Shown: positions 8,423-18,291 of the stretch, piece by piece
How the letters are laid out: each line of letters starts with the position of its first letter
Numbering within the stretch: position 1 is the stretch's first letter
Source: Arachnia propionica
GTDB taxonomy: Bacteria; Actinomycetota; Actinomycetes; Propionibacteriales; Propionibacteriaceae
Length of the DNA: 64,000 nucleotides
Direction: 5' to 3'
NCBI RefSeq assembly: GCF_037055325.1
Contig: NZ_CP146373.1
Span: 744,001 to 808,000, forward strand
Notes under the pieces: model-generated
Told to the model about the DNA's origin: nothing
The model's database searches: none
The model's input: the letters and a program-made list of their open reading frames with translations, nothing else
Translations under genes and position numbers: made by a program

Positions 8423-9237
8423 CCGGCCGGGGCTTCGATGATGGTGGCTTCCGCTGGTGCTTCTTTCTCGGGTTTGGGAACTCTCGCGAAGGTCTCCGGC
8501 ACCCGGAAGGTCGACAATCTGTCCAAAGGAGCCACGATGGCAACTGCTGCCCCCACCACCTTGTTCATGGGAACAAAAGCTGCCGCTCCTGCCTTTCCCC
8601 CGACTCGCGTGTCGCGCAAGTGGCACCGTGAATCCGCTGAGGCATTCCGGTGATCGCCCATAACGAAGATGTGATCAGCAGGAACGATGACATCGAAAGG
8701 CAGGTTCGACGGGGCGACTTGTACACCGTTCTCGGAGTACAGGTACTGAGATTCATCCAAGGCCACTCCATTGACTGTCACGGCCCCCTCCGCCGTGCAG
8801 CAGGCCACTCGATCCCCCGGCATACCGATCGCACGCTTTATGAGATACCCAGCGCCGGGATTCGGCAGGACCCCTATGAACTCCAAAACCTGTTCCATCT
8901 GCGTGTGTGCCGGCTGGGGGCCCGAGAGCCAGCGCGCAGGATCCTCGAAGACCACCACGTCGCCACGTTGGAACCCTCCGAACTTGGCGATCAGGACCCT
9001 GTCCCCAACTTTCAGAGTGTTCTCCATGCTGCCGCTCGGAATGCTGAACATCTGAGCGACGAATCCCCGCAACAGAGTGGAAATCAGGAGCGCGCCAACG
9101 AGAATGAGAGCAATCTCCCCCACCCCGCTGAAAAACCGCCGAGGGAAGGAGCGCTCCTTCTCCTGCGATACTCCGGTGCCGGAATCATCGGTGCTTTCCA
9201 ACGCAATCGCCTTCCTGAGAAAACAAGCGGCCCGCAC
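8416..9237 (-). CDS. lepB: Signal peptidase I
   Basis: Membrane serine protease that removes signal peptides from Sec- and Tat-exported proteins. About 273 residues. A short cytoplasmic N-terminus leads to one membrane helix (about 41-58). The extracytoplasmic catalytic domain has box B SIPSGSMENTL with the nucleophilic Ser, box D LIKRAIGMPGDRV with the general-base Lys, and box E GDHRNASADSR. The start is GTG 9237; TTG at 9201, preceded by AGGAAGG, would shorten the tail by 12 residues and is a fair alternative. A Pro/Glu/Ala-rich C-terminus extends past the catalytic core. It lies between rplS and rnhB, as in many actinobacteria. Confidence 0.94.
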   Translation of the reverse strand: MRAACFLRKAIALESTDDSGTGVSQEKERSFPRRFFSGVGEIALILVGALLISTLLRGFVAQMFSIPSGSMENTLKVGDRVLIAKFGGFQRGDVVVFEDPARWLSGPQPAHTQMEQVLEFIGVLPNPGAGYLIKRAIGMPGDRVACCTAEGAVTVNGVALDESQYLYSENGVQVAPSNLPFDVIVPADHIFVMGDHRNASADSRCHLRDTRVGGKAGAAAFVPMNKVVGAAVAIVAPLDRLSTFRVPETFARVPKPEKEAPAEATIIEAPAGC

Positions 9238-9278
9238 CGCCGGGTTTCACCCTACAGGCACGGGCCAAGCACATGCCC

Positions 9279-9629
9279 TCAGGCGCGCTTTTCCTTGATC
9301 TTGGCAGCCTTGCCGCGCAAACCACGCAAGTAGTACAGCTTGGCTCGACGCACATCACCCCGGCGCTCCACCTCGATCTTCTCGATGATGGGGCTGTGAA
9401 GTGGGAAGGTACGCTCAACGCCCACGCCGAAACTCACCTTCCGCACCGTGAACGCTTCCTGCACCCCGCCGGCATTGCGGGCGATCACGACGCCTGCGAA
9501 CACCTGGACACGGGACCTGCTACCTTCGATGACTCGCACGTGCACACGCACAGAGTCGCCGGGACGGAATTTGGGGATGTCAGATCGTAGAGCTGCCTGG
9601 TCAATGGCCTTGATCAACGGATTGGTCAT
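9279..9629 (-). CDS. rplS: 50S ribosomal protein L19 (bL19)
   Basis: Large-subunit protein at the 30S-50S interface. The 116-residue sequence has the typical L19 pattern: [79 protein letters not shown] 9629 gives the canonical N-terminus. In most bacteria rplS directly follows trmD; here sdhCAB and a terminator separate them, so rplS must have its own promoter in the 230 bases upstream. Confidence 0.97.
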   Translation of the reverse strand: MTNPLIKAIDQAALRSDIPKFRPGDSVRVHVRVIEGSRSRVQVFAGVVIARNAGGVQEAFTVRKVSFGVGVERTFPLHSPIIEKIEVERRGDVRRAKLYYLRGLRGKAAKIKEKRA

Positions 9630-9785
9630 GATGTCCTCGTCAGTGCCACAGGCCACCGCGTTCGTGATTCTCCTGCCGCACCCCGGCTTATCCCCCTGTG
9701 GCAGGAGCCGGGTTCGGGCTGGCTGCCCGGTTGGGCAACGGCTGATAATTATGCCACACAAGCATGAAACGATGCGCATTCAGGA

Positions 9786-9822
9786 AAACCGACGCGGGGC
9801 GCCCGTTTCTGGGCGCCCCGCG
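9786..9822 (-). terminator. Terminator of the sdhCAB operon
   Basis: On the minus strand a 12-bp stem (9811-9822 with 9793-9804) and a 6-base loop is followed by TTTT at 9789-9786. It lies 40 bases past the sdhB stop. Confidence 0.8.
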
Positions 9823-9862
9823 CGGGTGGCTATGACGCGATAAAGCAGAGACGCTCAGTCCC

Positions 9863-10612
9863 CTACTTGCCGTCACCCTTGAACAGTGACTTGATGAGGT
9901 CACGGTTCAGCTGGGAGATGGATTCGAGTGGAATACCCTTCGGGCAGACCGCGGAGCACTCCCCAATGTTGGTGCAGTTCCCGAAGCCTTCCTCGTCGTG
10001 CTGGGCAACCATCGACTTCACGCGGCGGTAGCGTTCCGGCTGTCCCTGCGGGAGCATCGCCAAGTGGGTGATCTTCGCCGAGGTAAACAGCATCGCGGAG
10101 CTGTTCGGGCAGGCCGCGACGCAAGCACCACAGCCAATGCAGGTGGCGTTGTCAAATGCCCTGTCGGACTCCCGCTTCGGGGCGGCAGTTGCGTGGGCAT
10201 CCGGGGCGGAGCCAGTGTTGGAGGAGATGTAACCACCCGACTGGACGATCCGGTCCAGCGCCGTGCGATCCACCGCGAGGTCCTTGATAACCGGGAAAGC
10301 CCCGGCCCGCCACGGCTCGATCTCGATCGTTGCACCATCGGCGAAGGACCGCATATGCAACTGGCAGGTGGTGGTGGCGGAACCGCCATGGGCGACGCCA
10401 TTGATCACGAGACCGCACATGCCGCAGATGCCCTCACGACAGTCGTGGTCAAAGGCGACGGGCTCTTGGTTCGCGTCCGTGAGCTGCTCATTGAGCATGT
10501 CGAGCATCTCCAGGAAAGACATGTCCGGGGACACGCCATCGATGTCATACTCGGCCATCGCACCCCGTGCTTTGGGGCCGGCCTGGCGCCAGATGCGCAG
10601 CTTGAGTTTCAC
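9863..10612 (-). CDS. sdhB: Succinate dehydrogenase / fumarate reductase iron-sulfur subunit
   Basis: Passes electrons between the SdhA flavin and the membrane quinone site. The 249 residues contain the plant-type 2Fe-2S ligands C58, C63, C66, C83, the 4Fe-4S motif C158-x2-C161-x2-C164 with C168, and the third-cluster cysteines C213, C219, C223. The 2Fe-2S and bacterial-ferredoxin domains are in the expected order. The GTG start at 10612 overlaps the sdhA TGA (GTGA), implying coupled translation. The terminator at 9786-9822 closes the operon. Confidence 0.95.
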   Translation of the reverse strand: MKLKLRIWRQAGPKARGAMAEYDIDGVSPDMSFLEMLDMLNEQLTDANQEPVAFDHDCREGICGMCGLVINGVAHGGSATTTCQLHMRSFADGATIEIEPWRAGAFPVIKDLAVDRTALDRIVQSGGYISSNTGSAPDAHATAAPKRESDRAFDNATCIGCGACVAACPNSSAMLFTSAKITHLAMLPQGQPERYRRVKSMVAQHDEEGFGNCTNIGECSAVCPKGIPLESISQLNRDLIKSLFKGDGK

Positions 10613-12612
10613 TTGTAACTCCGTTGCTTCAGTTCGATTGCCTTGTAGACGAGGGGTTCACGGTGGAGGATCGGCTTGTTGCCCTCGCCGGTCCACTCCC
10701 AGGCCGCGACGTAGAGGAATTCGTCGTCGTGACGAAGCGCTTCGCCCTCTTCGGTCTGGGATTCGGCCCGGAAGTGACCACCGCAGGATTCGCGTCGGTG
10801 CAGGGCGTCGATGCACATCAACTCGCCCAACTCGAAAAAGTCGGCGACCCGCCCGGCACGTTCGAGGGCTTGGTTGAAGTCCTCGTTCACACCAGTGACG
10901 CGCACATTACGCCAGTACTCCTCACGGAGTTCTCGGATGAGACCGATGGCCTTGATCAGTCCCTCCTCCGTGCGGTTCATACCGCAGTACTCCCACATGA
11001 TCTGGCCCAGTTCTTTGTGGAAGGAATCCACGGAACGGGTGCCTTGGATGCTCAGCAGCTTGTAGAAACGTGCCGTGGCGGTTTGCACTGCTTCCACCAC
11101 CGCCGGGTGATTGTCTGAGATCTTCTCGAAGGGGCCGTCGGCCAGGTAATCGTTGATCGTGTTGGGAAGAACGAAGTACCCGTCGGCGAGCCCTTGCATC
11201 AGGGCCGAGGCGCCGAGGCGGTTCGCGCCGTGATCGGAGAAGTTGGCCTCACCCGTGACGTAGAGACCCGAGATCGTGCTCTGCAGGTCGTAGTCCACCC
11301 AGACACCACCCATGGTGTAGTGCACCGCCGGGTAGATGCGCATGGGCACCTCGTAGGGGTTTTCACCGGTGATCTGCTGGTACATGTCAAAGAGGTTTCC
11401 GTACCTGTTGGAGACCCCGTCCTTGCCCAACCGATTGATGGCGTCAGAGAAATCGAGGTAGACGCCTCGCCGCACCTGCTTGGTGGTCCCGTCCGCCTGT
11501 TTCTCGGCCACTGCCGGGCCAACTCCGCGACCCTCATCGCACATGTTCTTGGCCTGACGCGACGCGATGTCACGGGGCACCAGGTTGCCGAACGCCGGGT
11601 AGATCCGCTCCAGGTAATAGTCGCGATCCTCCTCGGGGATCTCGCGGGGATCTTTGGCGCAGTCCGCAGCTTTCTTTGGTACCCAGATGCGGCCATCGTT
11701 TCGCAGCGACTCCGACATCAAGGTCAGCTTGGACTGGGTGTCGCCGTGAACCGGGATGCAGGTGGGGTGAATCTGCGTATAGCAGGGGTTCCCGAAGTAG
11801 GCGCCCTTGCGATGCGCACGCCAAGCGGCGGTGGCGTTGCAGCCCATGGCATTGGTCGAGAGGAAGAACACGTTGCCGTAACCGCCGGTCCCAAGGACAA
11901 CAGCATCGGCGGTCCAGGCTTCGATCTTGCCGTTGACCATGTTGCGGGTGACGATGCCGCGAGCGCGCCCGTCAACGACGATCAGCTCGACCATCTCGTG
12001 ACGCGAGTACATCTTGACGGTGCCCGCTTCGATCTGGCGTTCCAGCTGCTGGTAGCAACCGATCAGCAGCTGCTGCCCTGTCTGCCCGCGCGCGTAGAAG
12101 GTGCGCTGCACCTGCACGCCACCGAAGGAACGGGTGTCCAGAAGACCGCCGTACTCGCGGGCAAAAGGAACGCCCTGGGCGACACACTGGTCGATGATGT
12201 TGGCACTGACCTCCGCCAACCGGTAGACGTTGGTCTCACGGGCACGGTAGTCGCCACCCTTGACCGTGTCGTAGAACAACCGGTAGGTGGAGTCGTTGTC
12301 GTTGCGGTAGTTCTTCGCCGCGTTGATGCCACCCTGGGCCGCGATGGAGTGGGCCCGGCGGGGGCTGTCCTGGTAGCAGAAGTTCAGGACGTTGTAGCCG
12401 GCCTCACCGAGAGTCGCGGCGGCCGCGCCACCGGCCAGACCGGTGCCGACGATGATGACACTCAGCTTGCGCCGGTTTGCCGGGTTGACGAGGCGGGCCT
12501 GGAACTGGCGGGTCTGCCAGACCTTGTCGATCTCCACCGCGGGAGCCTTGGTGTCGACGATGTCCTCACCGTCTACCCAGTAATCAGCGGGGTTGAAATT
12601 CGTGGTCGTCAT
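10609..12612 (-). CDS. sdhA: Succinate dehydrogenase / fumarate reductase flavoprotein subunit
   Basis: A 667-residue catalytic subunit that interconverts succinate and fumarate, linking the TCA cycle (or the reductive route to propionate) to menaquinone. The FAD-binding Rossmann motif [17 protein letters not shown] is near residue 52. The flavin-linking His lies in the segment [11 protein letters not shown] near 88. The active-site region includes NCTQIHPT-like [15 protein letters not shown] and [18 protein letters not shown]. It belongs to the long-form actinobacterial/Bacillus type. ATG 12612 begins the conserved N-terminus; 8 bases separate it from sdhC. The direction in vivo cannot be read from sequence. 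Confidence 0.95.
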   Translation of the reverse strand: MTTTNFNPADYWVDGEDIVDTKAPAVEIDKVWQTRQFQARLVNPANRRKLSVIIVGTGLAGGAAAATLGEAGYNVLNFCYQDSPRRAHSIAAQGGINAAKNYRNDNDSTYRLFYDTVKGGDYRARETNVYRLAEVSANIIDQCVAQGVPFAREYGGLLDTRSFGGVQVQRTFYARGQTGQQLLIGCYQQLERQIEAGTVKMYSRHEMVELIVVDGRARGIVTRNMVNGKIEAWTADAVVLGTGGYGNVFFLSTNAMGCNATAAWRAHRKGAYFGNPCYTQIHPTCIPVHGDTQSKLTLMSESLRNDGRIWVPKKAADCAKDPREIPEEDRDYYLERIYPAFGNLVPRDIASRQAKNMCDEGRGVGPAVAEKQADGTTKQVRRGVYLDFSDAINRLGKDGVSNRYGNLFDMYQQITGENPYEVPMRIYPAVHYTMGGVWVDYDLQSTISGLYVTGEANFSDHGANRLGASALMQGLADGYFVLPNTINDYLADGPFEKISDNHPAVVEAVQTATARFYKLLSIQGTRSVDSFHKELGQIMWEYCGMNRTEEGLIKAIGLIRELREEYWRNVRVTGVNEDFNQALERAGRVADFFELGELMCIDALHRRESCGGHFRAESQTEEGEALRHDDEFLYVAAWEWTGEGNKPILHREPLVYKAIELKQRSYK

Positions 12613-12620
12613 GGTGCTGC

Positions 12621-13358
12621 TCACTTCAGGATTCCGAACTGGACACACAGGGGCATGATCATGAATCCGGCGTAGAGGGCGACGGAGACGACCAGCGCGA
12701 TGATGTTCAGCCACTTGCGGGAATTGGCGGACAGGTTCCCACCCAGCGTCGCGAAGGCGCTCCAGAAACCGTGCCGGATGTGCATACACACGAACAGGAT
12801 GGAAACGGCATACAAGGCGGTGATCCACCACTGCTGGAATCCGGCCAGCACCATGGTGTGCGGTTCCGCAGCGTGACCGCCCAGGATGCCGGGAACGACG
12901 GTGAATTGGACCAGGTGGAAGATCACGAAGAGAAGAATGATCACGCCACCCCAGCGCATGGTGCGCGAGGAGTAGGTCTGAGCCTGGCGCTTGGTGACCT
13001 GGTACTTGTCGCCGCGGTTCTTGACGGTCTTCGCCGACAGCGTCGCCGCGGACCAGATATGGAGAGCGATGGCCAGAAGAAGCGCCGCCCTGAACACCCA
13101 TATGAATTGCCCGGCCGGCATGATCGGATACATGATGCCACCAGCCTTGGTGACGCCATTCTCAACCTCGAGACCCTTCAGCCAGTGGGCGTAGTGATCG
13201 AAGGCCTCGTAGCCGACGAACATCTTCAGGTTGCCGTACATGTGCACGAGCAGGAAAACGATCAGGATCAGACCGGTTACCGCCATCAGGGCCTTCCGGG
13301 CGACCGTGGACCGCAACGCTCGTTGATGGATAGTTAGTGATGTTGCCACGAAGCTCAC
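12621..13358 (-). CDS. sdhC: Succinate dehydrogenase / fumarate reductase cytochrome b subunit
   Basis: A 245-residue membrane anchor with five predicted helices (about 20-42, 73-98, 130-152, 172-193, 212-235), the single-polypeptide type that binds two hemes and needs no SdhD. Candidate heme-ligand His residues are in LVHMYGN, ALHIWSA, IFHLVQF and HIRHGFW. The start is GTG 13358, with AAGG 8 bases upstream; GTG 13349 is an alternative. First gene of sdhCAB, 126 bases downstream of trmD, with room for a promoter. Confidence 0.93.
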   Translation of the reverse strand: MSFVATSLTIHQRALRSTVARKALMAVTGLILIVFLLVHMYGNLKMFVGYEAFDHYAHWLKGLEVENGVTKAGGIMYPIMPAGQFIWVFRAALLLAIALHIWSAATLSAKTVKNRGDKYQVTKRQAQTYSSRTMRWGGVIILLFVIFHLVQFTVVPGILGGHAAEPHTMVLAGFQQWWITALYAVSILFVCMHIRHGFWSAFATLGGNLSANSRKWLNIIALVVSVALYAGFMIMPLCVQFGILK

Positions 13359-13483
13359 TCTAGCTGCCTTCCAGCGTTGTTTCGCACACCGGGGCCAGTT
13401 AAGAGTCGCCCCGTCGCAAAAACACACCAAACCCTTGCTTCAAAGGAGTTTTACGCTATCCAGAAGGGACGAAAATATGCCTA

Positions 13484-14185
13484 TCAGCGACCCTCTTCCA
13501 ACAGGTCTGGACGACGTTCCCGGGTGCGCTCCAAAGCTTTTTCCCGACGCCATGTCGCGATGGCCGCATGGTTGCCGGACAGCAGGATGGGAGGCACCTG
13601 ACGACCCCGCCAAACCGGGGGTTTCGTGTAGTTGGGGTATTCCAGCAGTCGGTGTCCAGGAGCGTGTGATTCTTCCACCAGAGAGTCCGGGTTCCCGAGC
13701 ACTCCCGGGATGAGCCGAACCACCGCCTCAGTGATGACCAGAACCGCCGCCTCGCCACCGTTCAGGACATAGTCGCCAAGGCTTACCTCAATAAGCTCAT
13801 AGCTCTCCGAACAGTGATCCAGAACCCGCTGATCGATGCCCTCATAGCGCCCACACGCGAACACCAACCGTTCCCGGGTGCTCAATTCGTAGGCCAGGTC
13901 TTGATCCAGCACCCGTCCCGCCGGAGTCGGAACCACCACGGTCATGGATGCGGGGTTGAGGTGTTCCATGGCATCCAAGGCCTCACCCCAGGGTTCGGGC
14001 TTCATCACCATCCCGGCACCTCCGCCGTAAGGAGTGTCGTCGGCGGTGTGGTGCCGGTCATGGGTCCACCAGCGAAGATCGTGAACGGCCAGGTCGACGA
14101 TGCCTGCATCGACTGCCTTCCCCACCAGCGACAACGACAAAGGCGCCAGATAGTCGGGGAAAATCGTGACAACGTCGATTCTCAT
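13484..14185 (-). CDS. trmD: tRNA (guanine-N1-)-methyltransferase TrmD
   Basis: Methylates G37 next to the anticodon using S-adenosylmethionine, preventing frameshifting. The 233-residue protein starts [13 protein letters not shown] and has the SPOUT trefoil-knot pattern: [17 protein letters not shown], the SAM loop [13 protein letters not shown], and [31 protein letters not shown]. The C-terminal domain includes [15 protein letters not shown] and [12 protein letters not shown] 14185 overlaps the rimM stop by 4 bases. Confidence 0.97.
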   Translation of the reverse strand: MRIDVVTIFPDYLAPLSLSLVGKAVDAGIVDLAVHDLRWWTHDRHHTADDTPYGGGAGMVMKPEPWGEALDAMEHLNPASMTVVVPTPAGRVLDQDLAYELSTRERLVFACGRYEGIDQRVLDHCSESYELIEVSLGDYVLNGGEAAVLVITEAVVRLIPGVLGNPDSLVEESHAPGHRLLEYPNYTKPPVWRGRQVPPILLSGNHAAIATWRREKALERTRERRPDLLEEGR

Positions 14186-14700
14186 TCGAAGTCCTCCAGC
14201 AGTCCGCTCACATCCGCGAACTGCACTTCCCCCGCCACAAGATCGACCCGGGGCACCAATGCTGACACAAAGGGAACCAAGCGTCGCCCGTGGATGGTCT
14301 CAACCGCCAGGCAGTCCTGCGCAGGCAGGTGCAGCACATCCACGATCTCACCGACCTGCCGGCCATCGGCGTCCAGGGCACGAAGCCCTAGCAACTGTCG
14401 GTCGAAGTACTCCTCCGGCTCGCTCGGGGTCTCGTCTGCGGGAACGTCGACAAACAGGCGTTCGCCACGAAGCGTCTCAACGGCGGTCCGGTCCGGATAT
14501 CCCTGGAAAGAGGCCAGCAGCCTCCCACGATGCCAACGGATGCGTTCCAGAACTAGCTGCGCCCCAGATGTGAGACGCAGCACAGCCCCTAGTTGGAATC
14601 GGCGTCCAGGCTCATCGGTGCGCACATCGATAACCACATCCCCGCGGATGCCGTGGGCACGGCCCACGACTCCGACGAGCACCTCAACCAGATCGGCCAA
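14182..14700 (-). CDS. rimM: Ribosome maturation factor RimM
   Basis: Assists assembly of the 30S head and binds S19. The 172 residues comprise an N-terminal beta-barrel domain ([27 protein letters not shown], the family signature) and a C-terminal PRC-barrel-like domain beginning near 95 ([22 protein letters not shown]). ATG 14700 lies 11 bases after khpA. Together with rpsP, khpA and trmD it forms a conserved translation cluster. Confidence 0.95.
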   Translation of the reverse strand: MADLVEVLVGVVGRAHGIRGDVVIDVRTDEPGRRFQLGAVLRLTSGAQLVLERIRWHRGRLLASFQGYPDRTAVETLRGERLFVDVPADETPSEPEEYFDRQLLGLRALDADGRQVGEIVDVLHLPAQDCLAVETIHGRRLVPFVSALVPRVDLVAGEVQFADVSGLLEDFE

Positions 14701-14711
14701 GGCAGCCCCGT

Positions 14712-14960
14712 TCAGCGCCGCCGGGGCCGGTCGACATCAACGAAATCGACGCGAACCTGTTCGTTTCCCGCCAGCGCCCCGAGCACGGTGCGCAGCGCAC
14801 TCGCGGTGCGCCCTTGTCGGCCAATCACCTTTCCGATGTCCTCGGGGTGAACACGCACCTCCAGAAGACGACCGCGGCGCAGGTTCTTGTCGCGTACGGT
14901 CACGTCATCAGGATTGGAGACGATCCCCGCCACCAAGTGCTCGAGAGCGTCGGCGAGCAC
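14712..14960 (-). CDS. khpA: KH-domain RNA-binding protein KhpA
   Basis: An 82-residue single KH domain with the GxxG loop in KVIGRQGRTASALRTVL (about 43-59), preceded by the strand RLLEVRVHPEDI. KhpA usually pairs with KhpB/Jag and binds RNA; in Gram-positive bacteria it affects cell division. It starts GTG at 14960, 3 bases from the rpsP stop. It is always found between rpsP and rimM in actinobacteria and firmicutes, as here. Confidence 0.92.
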   Translation of the reverse strand: MLADALEHLVAGIVSNPDDVTVRDKNLRRGRLLEVRVHPEDIGKVIGRQGRTASALRTVLGALAGNEQVRVDFVDVDRPRRR

Positions 14961-14963
14961 GAC

Positions 14964-15413
14964 TCAGGCCTCCTGCTCAGCAGCCTCGTCCCCGGCCGGG
15001 GCCTCGGAGGCTTCCTTGGCGGCTTCTTCCTCAGCCTTCTTCTTCGCCTTCGAGATGGCGGGAGCAACGGCGTTGCCGTCCTCAGCCAAGGCTTTCGCAA
15101 ACTCGGCCTCGCGGTCACGCGGCTCGGGCTGCGGAAGAATCCCTGAGGGGATGTCCTCACCCGTGAACTTCTGCCAGTCCCCGGAACGCTTGAAGATGGC
15201 GACCACTGCCTCAGTCGGCTGGGCGCCCACGGACAGCCAGTACTGGGCGCGCTCGGAATTGACGCGGATCAAGGACGGATCGTTCTTGGGATGGTAAAGA
15301 CCGATCTCCTCGATAGCCTGCCCGTCCCGTTTAGAGCGGGAGTCCATGACAACGATGCGGTAGTGGGGGGAGCGAATCTTACCGAGACGCTTCAGACGAA
15401 TCTTGGTAGCCAA
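14964..15413 (-). CDS. rpsP: 30S ribosomal protein S16 (bS16) with charged C-terminal extension
   Basis: Primary-binding 30S protein. Residues 1-80 are a normal S16 ([38 protein letters not shown]). The protein continues to 149 residues with a low-complexity Lys/Glu/Ala tail ([23 protein letters not shown]), a common feature in actinobacteria. The start is TTG at 15413: the conserved [11 protein letters not shown]-terminus requires it and AGGAG stands 9 bases upstream. First gene of rpsP-khpA-rimM-trmD. Confidence 0.95.
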   Translation of the reverse strand: MATKIRLKRLGKIRSPHYRIVVMDSRSKRDGQAIEEIGLYHPKNDPSLIRVNSERAQYWLSVGAQPTEAVVAIFKRSGDWQKFTGEDIPSGILPQPEPRDREAEFAKALAEDGNAVAPAISKAKKKAEEEAAKEASEAPAGDEAAEQEA

Positions 15414-15606
15414 GTTCGGAATCTCCTGTTGCTTGTGAGTCTGTGACCAGACGAGTTGGATGGCCAACAAACGATGCGCGTGGGGTACGCCCGGCAGTGA
15501 CCAGATGAACCATGCTCGCCGGAGTTAGAGGGCGCCAGCGACAGGTGCGGATGTATTCTGCCAGATTTCTCCGGGCAGTCCCAACAACTCCCCGTAGGAT
15601 CGGCTC

Positions 15607-15951
15607 GTGGACATCGGTGAGGAAGACTTCTACGCACTGGTCGAGGAAGCATTGGAAAGTCTCCCGGAGGAATTGCTCTGCAATCTAGACAACGTGGCCA
15701 TCGTGGCGGAGGACGAACCGGAGGACGGTTCCGAGACCCTAGGGATCTACGAGGGAACCGCCCTCACCGAGCGCGATTCCTCGTGGTTCGGGATGCTACC
15801 GGATCGGGTGGTGCTTTTCCGTGGCCCCCTGTCGCGGATGTGCGAGGATGAGGACGAACTGTTCGAGGAGATCGCCATCACCCTGGTTCACGAGATCGGG
15901 CACTATCACGGCATCGATGAGGAACGACTCCACGAGCTGGGCTGGGGCTGA
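15607..15951 (+). CDS. Metallopeptidase family protein (zincin_1 / DUF1025-like)
   Basis: A 114-residue protein with the zinc-peptidase motif HEIGHYHG (about 96-103), followed by GIDEERLHELGWG, giving the third ligand region. The N-terminal half (FYALVEEALESLPEELLCNLDNVAIVAEDEP) is typical of this minimal zincin family. Substrates are unknown. No signal peptide, so it is probably cytosolic. GTG 15607 gives the standard N-terminus. It faces away from rpsP, with 193 bases between them. Confidence 0.88.
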   Translation: MDIGEEDFYALVEEALESLPEELLCNLDNVAIVAEDEPEDGSETLGIYEGTALTERDSSWFGMLPDRVVLFRGPLSRMCEDEDELFEEIAITLVHEIGHYHGIDEERLHELGWG

Positions 15952-15959
15952 ACCAACGC

Positions 15960-17156
15960 TCAGGAGTTCCCACAGACCCCAGAAAGGTCTCCCGCGTAAG
16001 CGATCGGGGCCGTGTGACTGCACATGCTGGCAGAAGCTACGGCCTTCTCACCCAGCGCCGACAACGGTAGCGATGTCCCCCAGGCCCGTTTCGCCCCGAA
16101 TAGCGAGGACATTCCTGTGGGCTCCGCGACCCGCTCCACCACGGTATTGTCCGGATCCAGACCGGCTACGGTGGCGGCGTGCCGGAAGAATTCATCACGC
16201 CCCATAACGGCATCAGCAAGTCCAACATTGACTGCCTGCCGGGCGCTAAAGGTCCCGGCTCCGAATTCGTCGCGGATGCGTTGCGGGTCGATCTTCCGGC
16301 CCGCCGCCACCTCAGCGACGAAACCTTCGTAGTCGTCGTCGACTATTGCCTGAAGTCGCTGGCGTTCCTGCTCGGTCAGGTCCCGGTACGGGTTGTTCAG
16401 ATCTTTTCCGCTACCCGCGGTGATGTACTCCTGGCTGATGCCTCCCGTGGTGGTGATCCCCTGCTGCAACAGGGTGCTTCCCGTGGCGACAACGTCTTTG
16501 TAACGCGGGAGCGGCCCAAGGATCACTCCGATGGAGCCGATCATGGCGCCGTGTTCAGCGATGATCTCGTTCGCTGTCGCAGTGGAGTAGACACCGCCGG
16601 ATGTGGAGGAGCCCTCGACGTGCACGAGCACTGGTTTCCCGGTGCGCTCGCGATAGCGGGTAATGGCGTCGGCGATGGCCTTGGAGCCGGTGACGGTGCC
16701 GCCCGGGGTGTTGACCAGCAGCACGACTCCATCGGACTTGTCCGTTTTCAGGGAGTCCAATTGATCCGCCACCTCGTAGCCGTAGGTTCCAGAAGAGAGC
16801 AGCGCCCCGTCAGCGGCGTCGGTCATGATGGTGCCGGAGATCCGGATGGCCCTCAGGTGCCCACTGGCTGTTTCTGTTCCCCAGACCCTCTCAAGGGATG
16901 TGCTCGCCCCATCCTTGGTGATAGAACCGAGCAGCATTCCCAACGAAATCATGGCGAACACCCCACCCACGATGCTGAGCACCACGAACCCGGTCATCAA
17001 ACCCAGCCCAGCCCCCATACCGGTGCCGAACCCGCGTTTGAAGCCGCCCTTTTCTGCCTGGGGCACCACCGGTTGGATGGGAGGACCGGGCGGCGGAGCA
17101 TAGGGATTGTTCTCAGGTTTACAGGAATCATTCTGTTGCTGCTCGGGCTTCGTCAT
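15960..17156 (-). CDS. S49 family (SppA-like) membrane serine peptidase
   Basis: A 398-residue protein with a Pro/Asn-rich cytoplasmic N-terminus (about 1-40), one long membrane helix (about 45-80, Gly/Met-rich) and an extracytoplasmic S49 domain. Segments fitting the family are VLLVNTPGGTVTGSKAIADAI, the nucleophile loop VHVEGSSTSGGVYSTATANEIIAEHGAMIGSIGVI, and the C-terminal RQAVNVGLADAVMGRDEF. Such peptidases degrade cleaved signal peptides within the membrane. ATG 17156 was chosen over a TTG at 17168. It follows the amidohydrolase by 23 bases, perhaps co-transcribed. Confidence 0.88.
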   Translation of the reverse strand: MTKPEQQQNDSCKPENNPYAPPPGPPIQPVVPQAEKGGFKRGFGTGMGAGLGLMTGFVVLSIVGGVFAMISLGMLLGSITKDGASTSLERVWGTETASGHLRAIRISGTIMTDAADGALLSSGTYGYEVADQLDSLKTDKSDGVVLLVNTPGGTVTGSKAIADAITRYRERTGKPVLVHVEGSSTSGGVYSTATANEIIAEHGAMIGSIGVILGPLPRYKDVVATGSTLLQQGITTTGGISQEYITAGSGKDLNNPYRDLTEQERQRLQAIVDDDYEGFVAEVAAGRKIDPQRIRDEFGAGTFSARQAVNVGLADAVMGRDEFFRHAATVAGLDPDNTVVERVAEPTGMSSLFGAKRAWGTSLPLSALGEKAVASASMCSHTAPIAYAGDLSGVCGNS

Positions 17157-17179
17157 GCACCAAGTCAATCAAATCAAAG

Positions 17180-18268
17180 TCAGGAGATCAGCCGTCCGCG
17201 CAGAAGAAGAGCCAGCGGATCCCGCAGCGCTCCGGTGTCGGCGCGTGGATCGGCGGTGGTTACGATCAGGTCCGCGCTGGCTCCTCCCACGAGGGCGTCA
17301 ACGCCAAGCCACGATCTGGCTCCCCAGCTCGAGGCCTTAATGGCGAATTCCCCACCGCCAAGCGAGGCCAGCTCCGCAACCTCGGAAAGAATCTCCCCGT
17401 GAGGCACGACGGTGCCCGCGTCGGTGCCCGAGTACACATCGATCCCGGCTTCGATGGCCTTGCCGATGGTTTCTCTGCGACGGGAGTACAGGGCCATCAT
17501 GTGGTTGGCGAACACCGGATATTTGTCACGTCCCGGCTCCGCATACTGGGGGAACCGATTCAGGTTGATCATAGTAGGCACTAGTGCAACACCGCCGTCA
17601 GCCATCTGCTGGATCACCTCGTCGCTCATGCCGGTGCCGTGTTCAATGCAGTCGATCCCGGCTGCCACCAGTTCGGCGACGGACTGCTCCCCGAAACAGT
17701 GGGCAGTGACCCGGGCCCCCTCCTCGTGGGCCACAGCGATGGCTTCTGCAGCCAGGGCTGCTGGGAAGGAGGGTTCGAGATCACCCGTGGAACGGTCAAT
17801 CCAGTCACCCACGATCTTCACCCAGCCGTCGCCGTCACGAGCCTCATGACGTATCTGCTCGACAAGGGCCTCGGGCTCCACCTCAACAGCCAGGTGACGG
17901 ATGTAGCGACGAGTGCGTGCGACATGTCTGCCCGCGCGAATCAACTTGGGCAGGGCCTCATCATGCTGCACCCAGCGAGTGTCGGAAGGGGAGCCCGCAT
18001 CGCGGATCAGCATGGTTCCGGCGGCCAGATCGGCCTGCGCCTGCCGGCGTGCCTCCTCGACGCTGACCGCCCCCTCCACTCCCAGTCCAATGTGGCAGTG
18101 AGCATCAACCAGCCCAGGGATGACATAGGCGTCCCTGGCCAGTGTTCTCGCCCCAGCGATGGGTTCGGCGGTGAGCCGACCATCAACCACCCAGAAGTCC
18201 CGGGGTTCCTCGTAGGGCAGAAATGTGCCGTGTATGTGCATGGGCTCCGCAGTCATGAGCGACAGCAT
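17180..18268 (-). CDS. Metal-dependent amidohydrolase (imidazolonepropionase/prolidase-like)
   Basis: A 362-residue TIM-barrel hydrolase. Metal ligands are visible: the HxH-type motif GLVDAHCHIG near residue 56, Lys in DGWVKIVGDW near 150, His in VTAHCFGEQS near 190, IEHGTGMSD near 210, and the Asp in YSGTDAGTVVPHGE near 285. The protein ends with the small beta-sandwich common to the family. No signal peptide. The substrate cannot be told. ATG 18268; ATG 18256 is an alternative. Downstream lies the S49 peptidase. Confidence 0.88.
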   Translation of the reverse strand: MLSLMTAEPMHIHGTFLPYEEPRDFWVVDGRLTAEPIAGARTLARDAYVIPGLVDAHCHIGLGVEGAVSVEEARRQAQADLAAGTMLIRDAGSPSDTRWVQHDEALPKLIRAGRHVARTRRYIRHLAVEVEPEALVEQIRHEARDGDGWVKIVGDWIDRSTGDLEPSFPAALAAEAIAVAHEEGARVTAHCFGEQSVAELVAAGIDCIEHGTGMSDEVIQQMADGGVALVPTMINLNRFPQYAEPGRDKYPVFANHMMALYSRRRETIGKAIEAGIDVYSGTDAGTVVPHGEILSEVAELASLGGGEFAIKASSWGARSWLGVDALVGGASADLIVTTADPRADTGALRDPLALLLRGRLIS

Positions 18269-18291
18269 AGAGACTTCGAAGCCGAAGCGGG

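Noticed and set aside
11194-12675. A 493-codon plus-strand open frame opposite sdhA
   Set aside because: Antisense shadow of a strongly coding gene; the residue composition is that of reversed codons.
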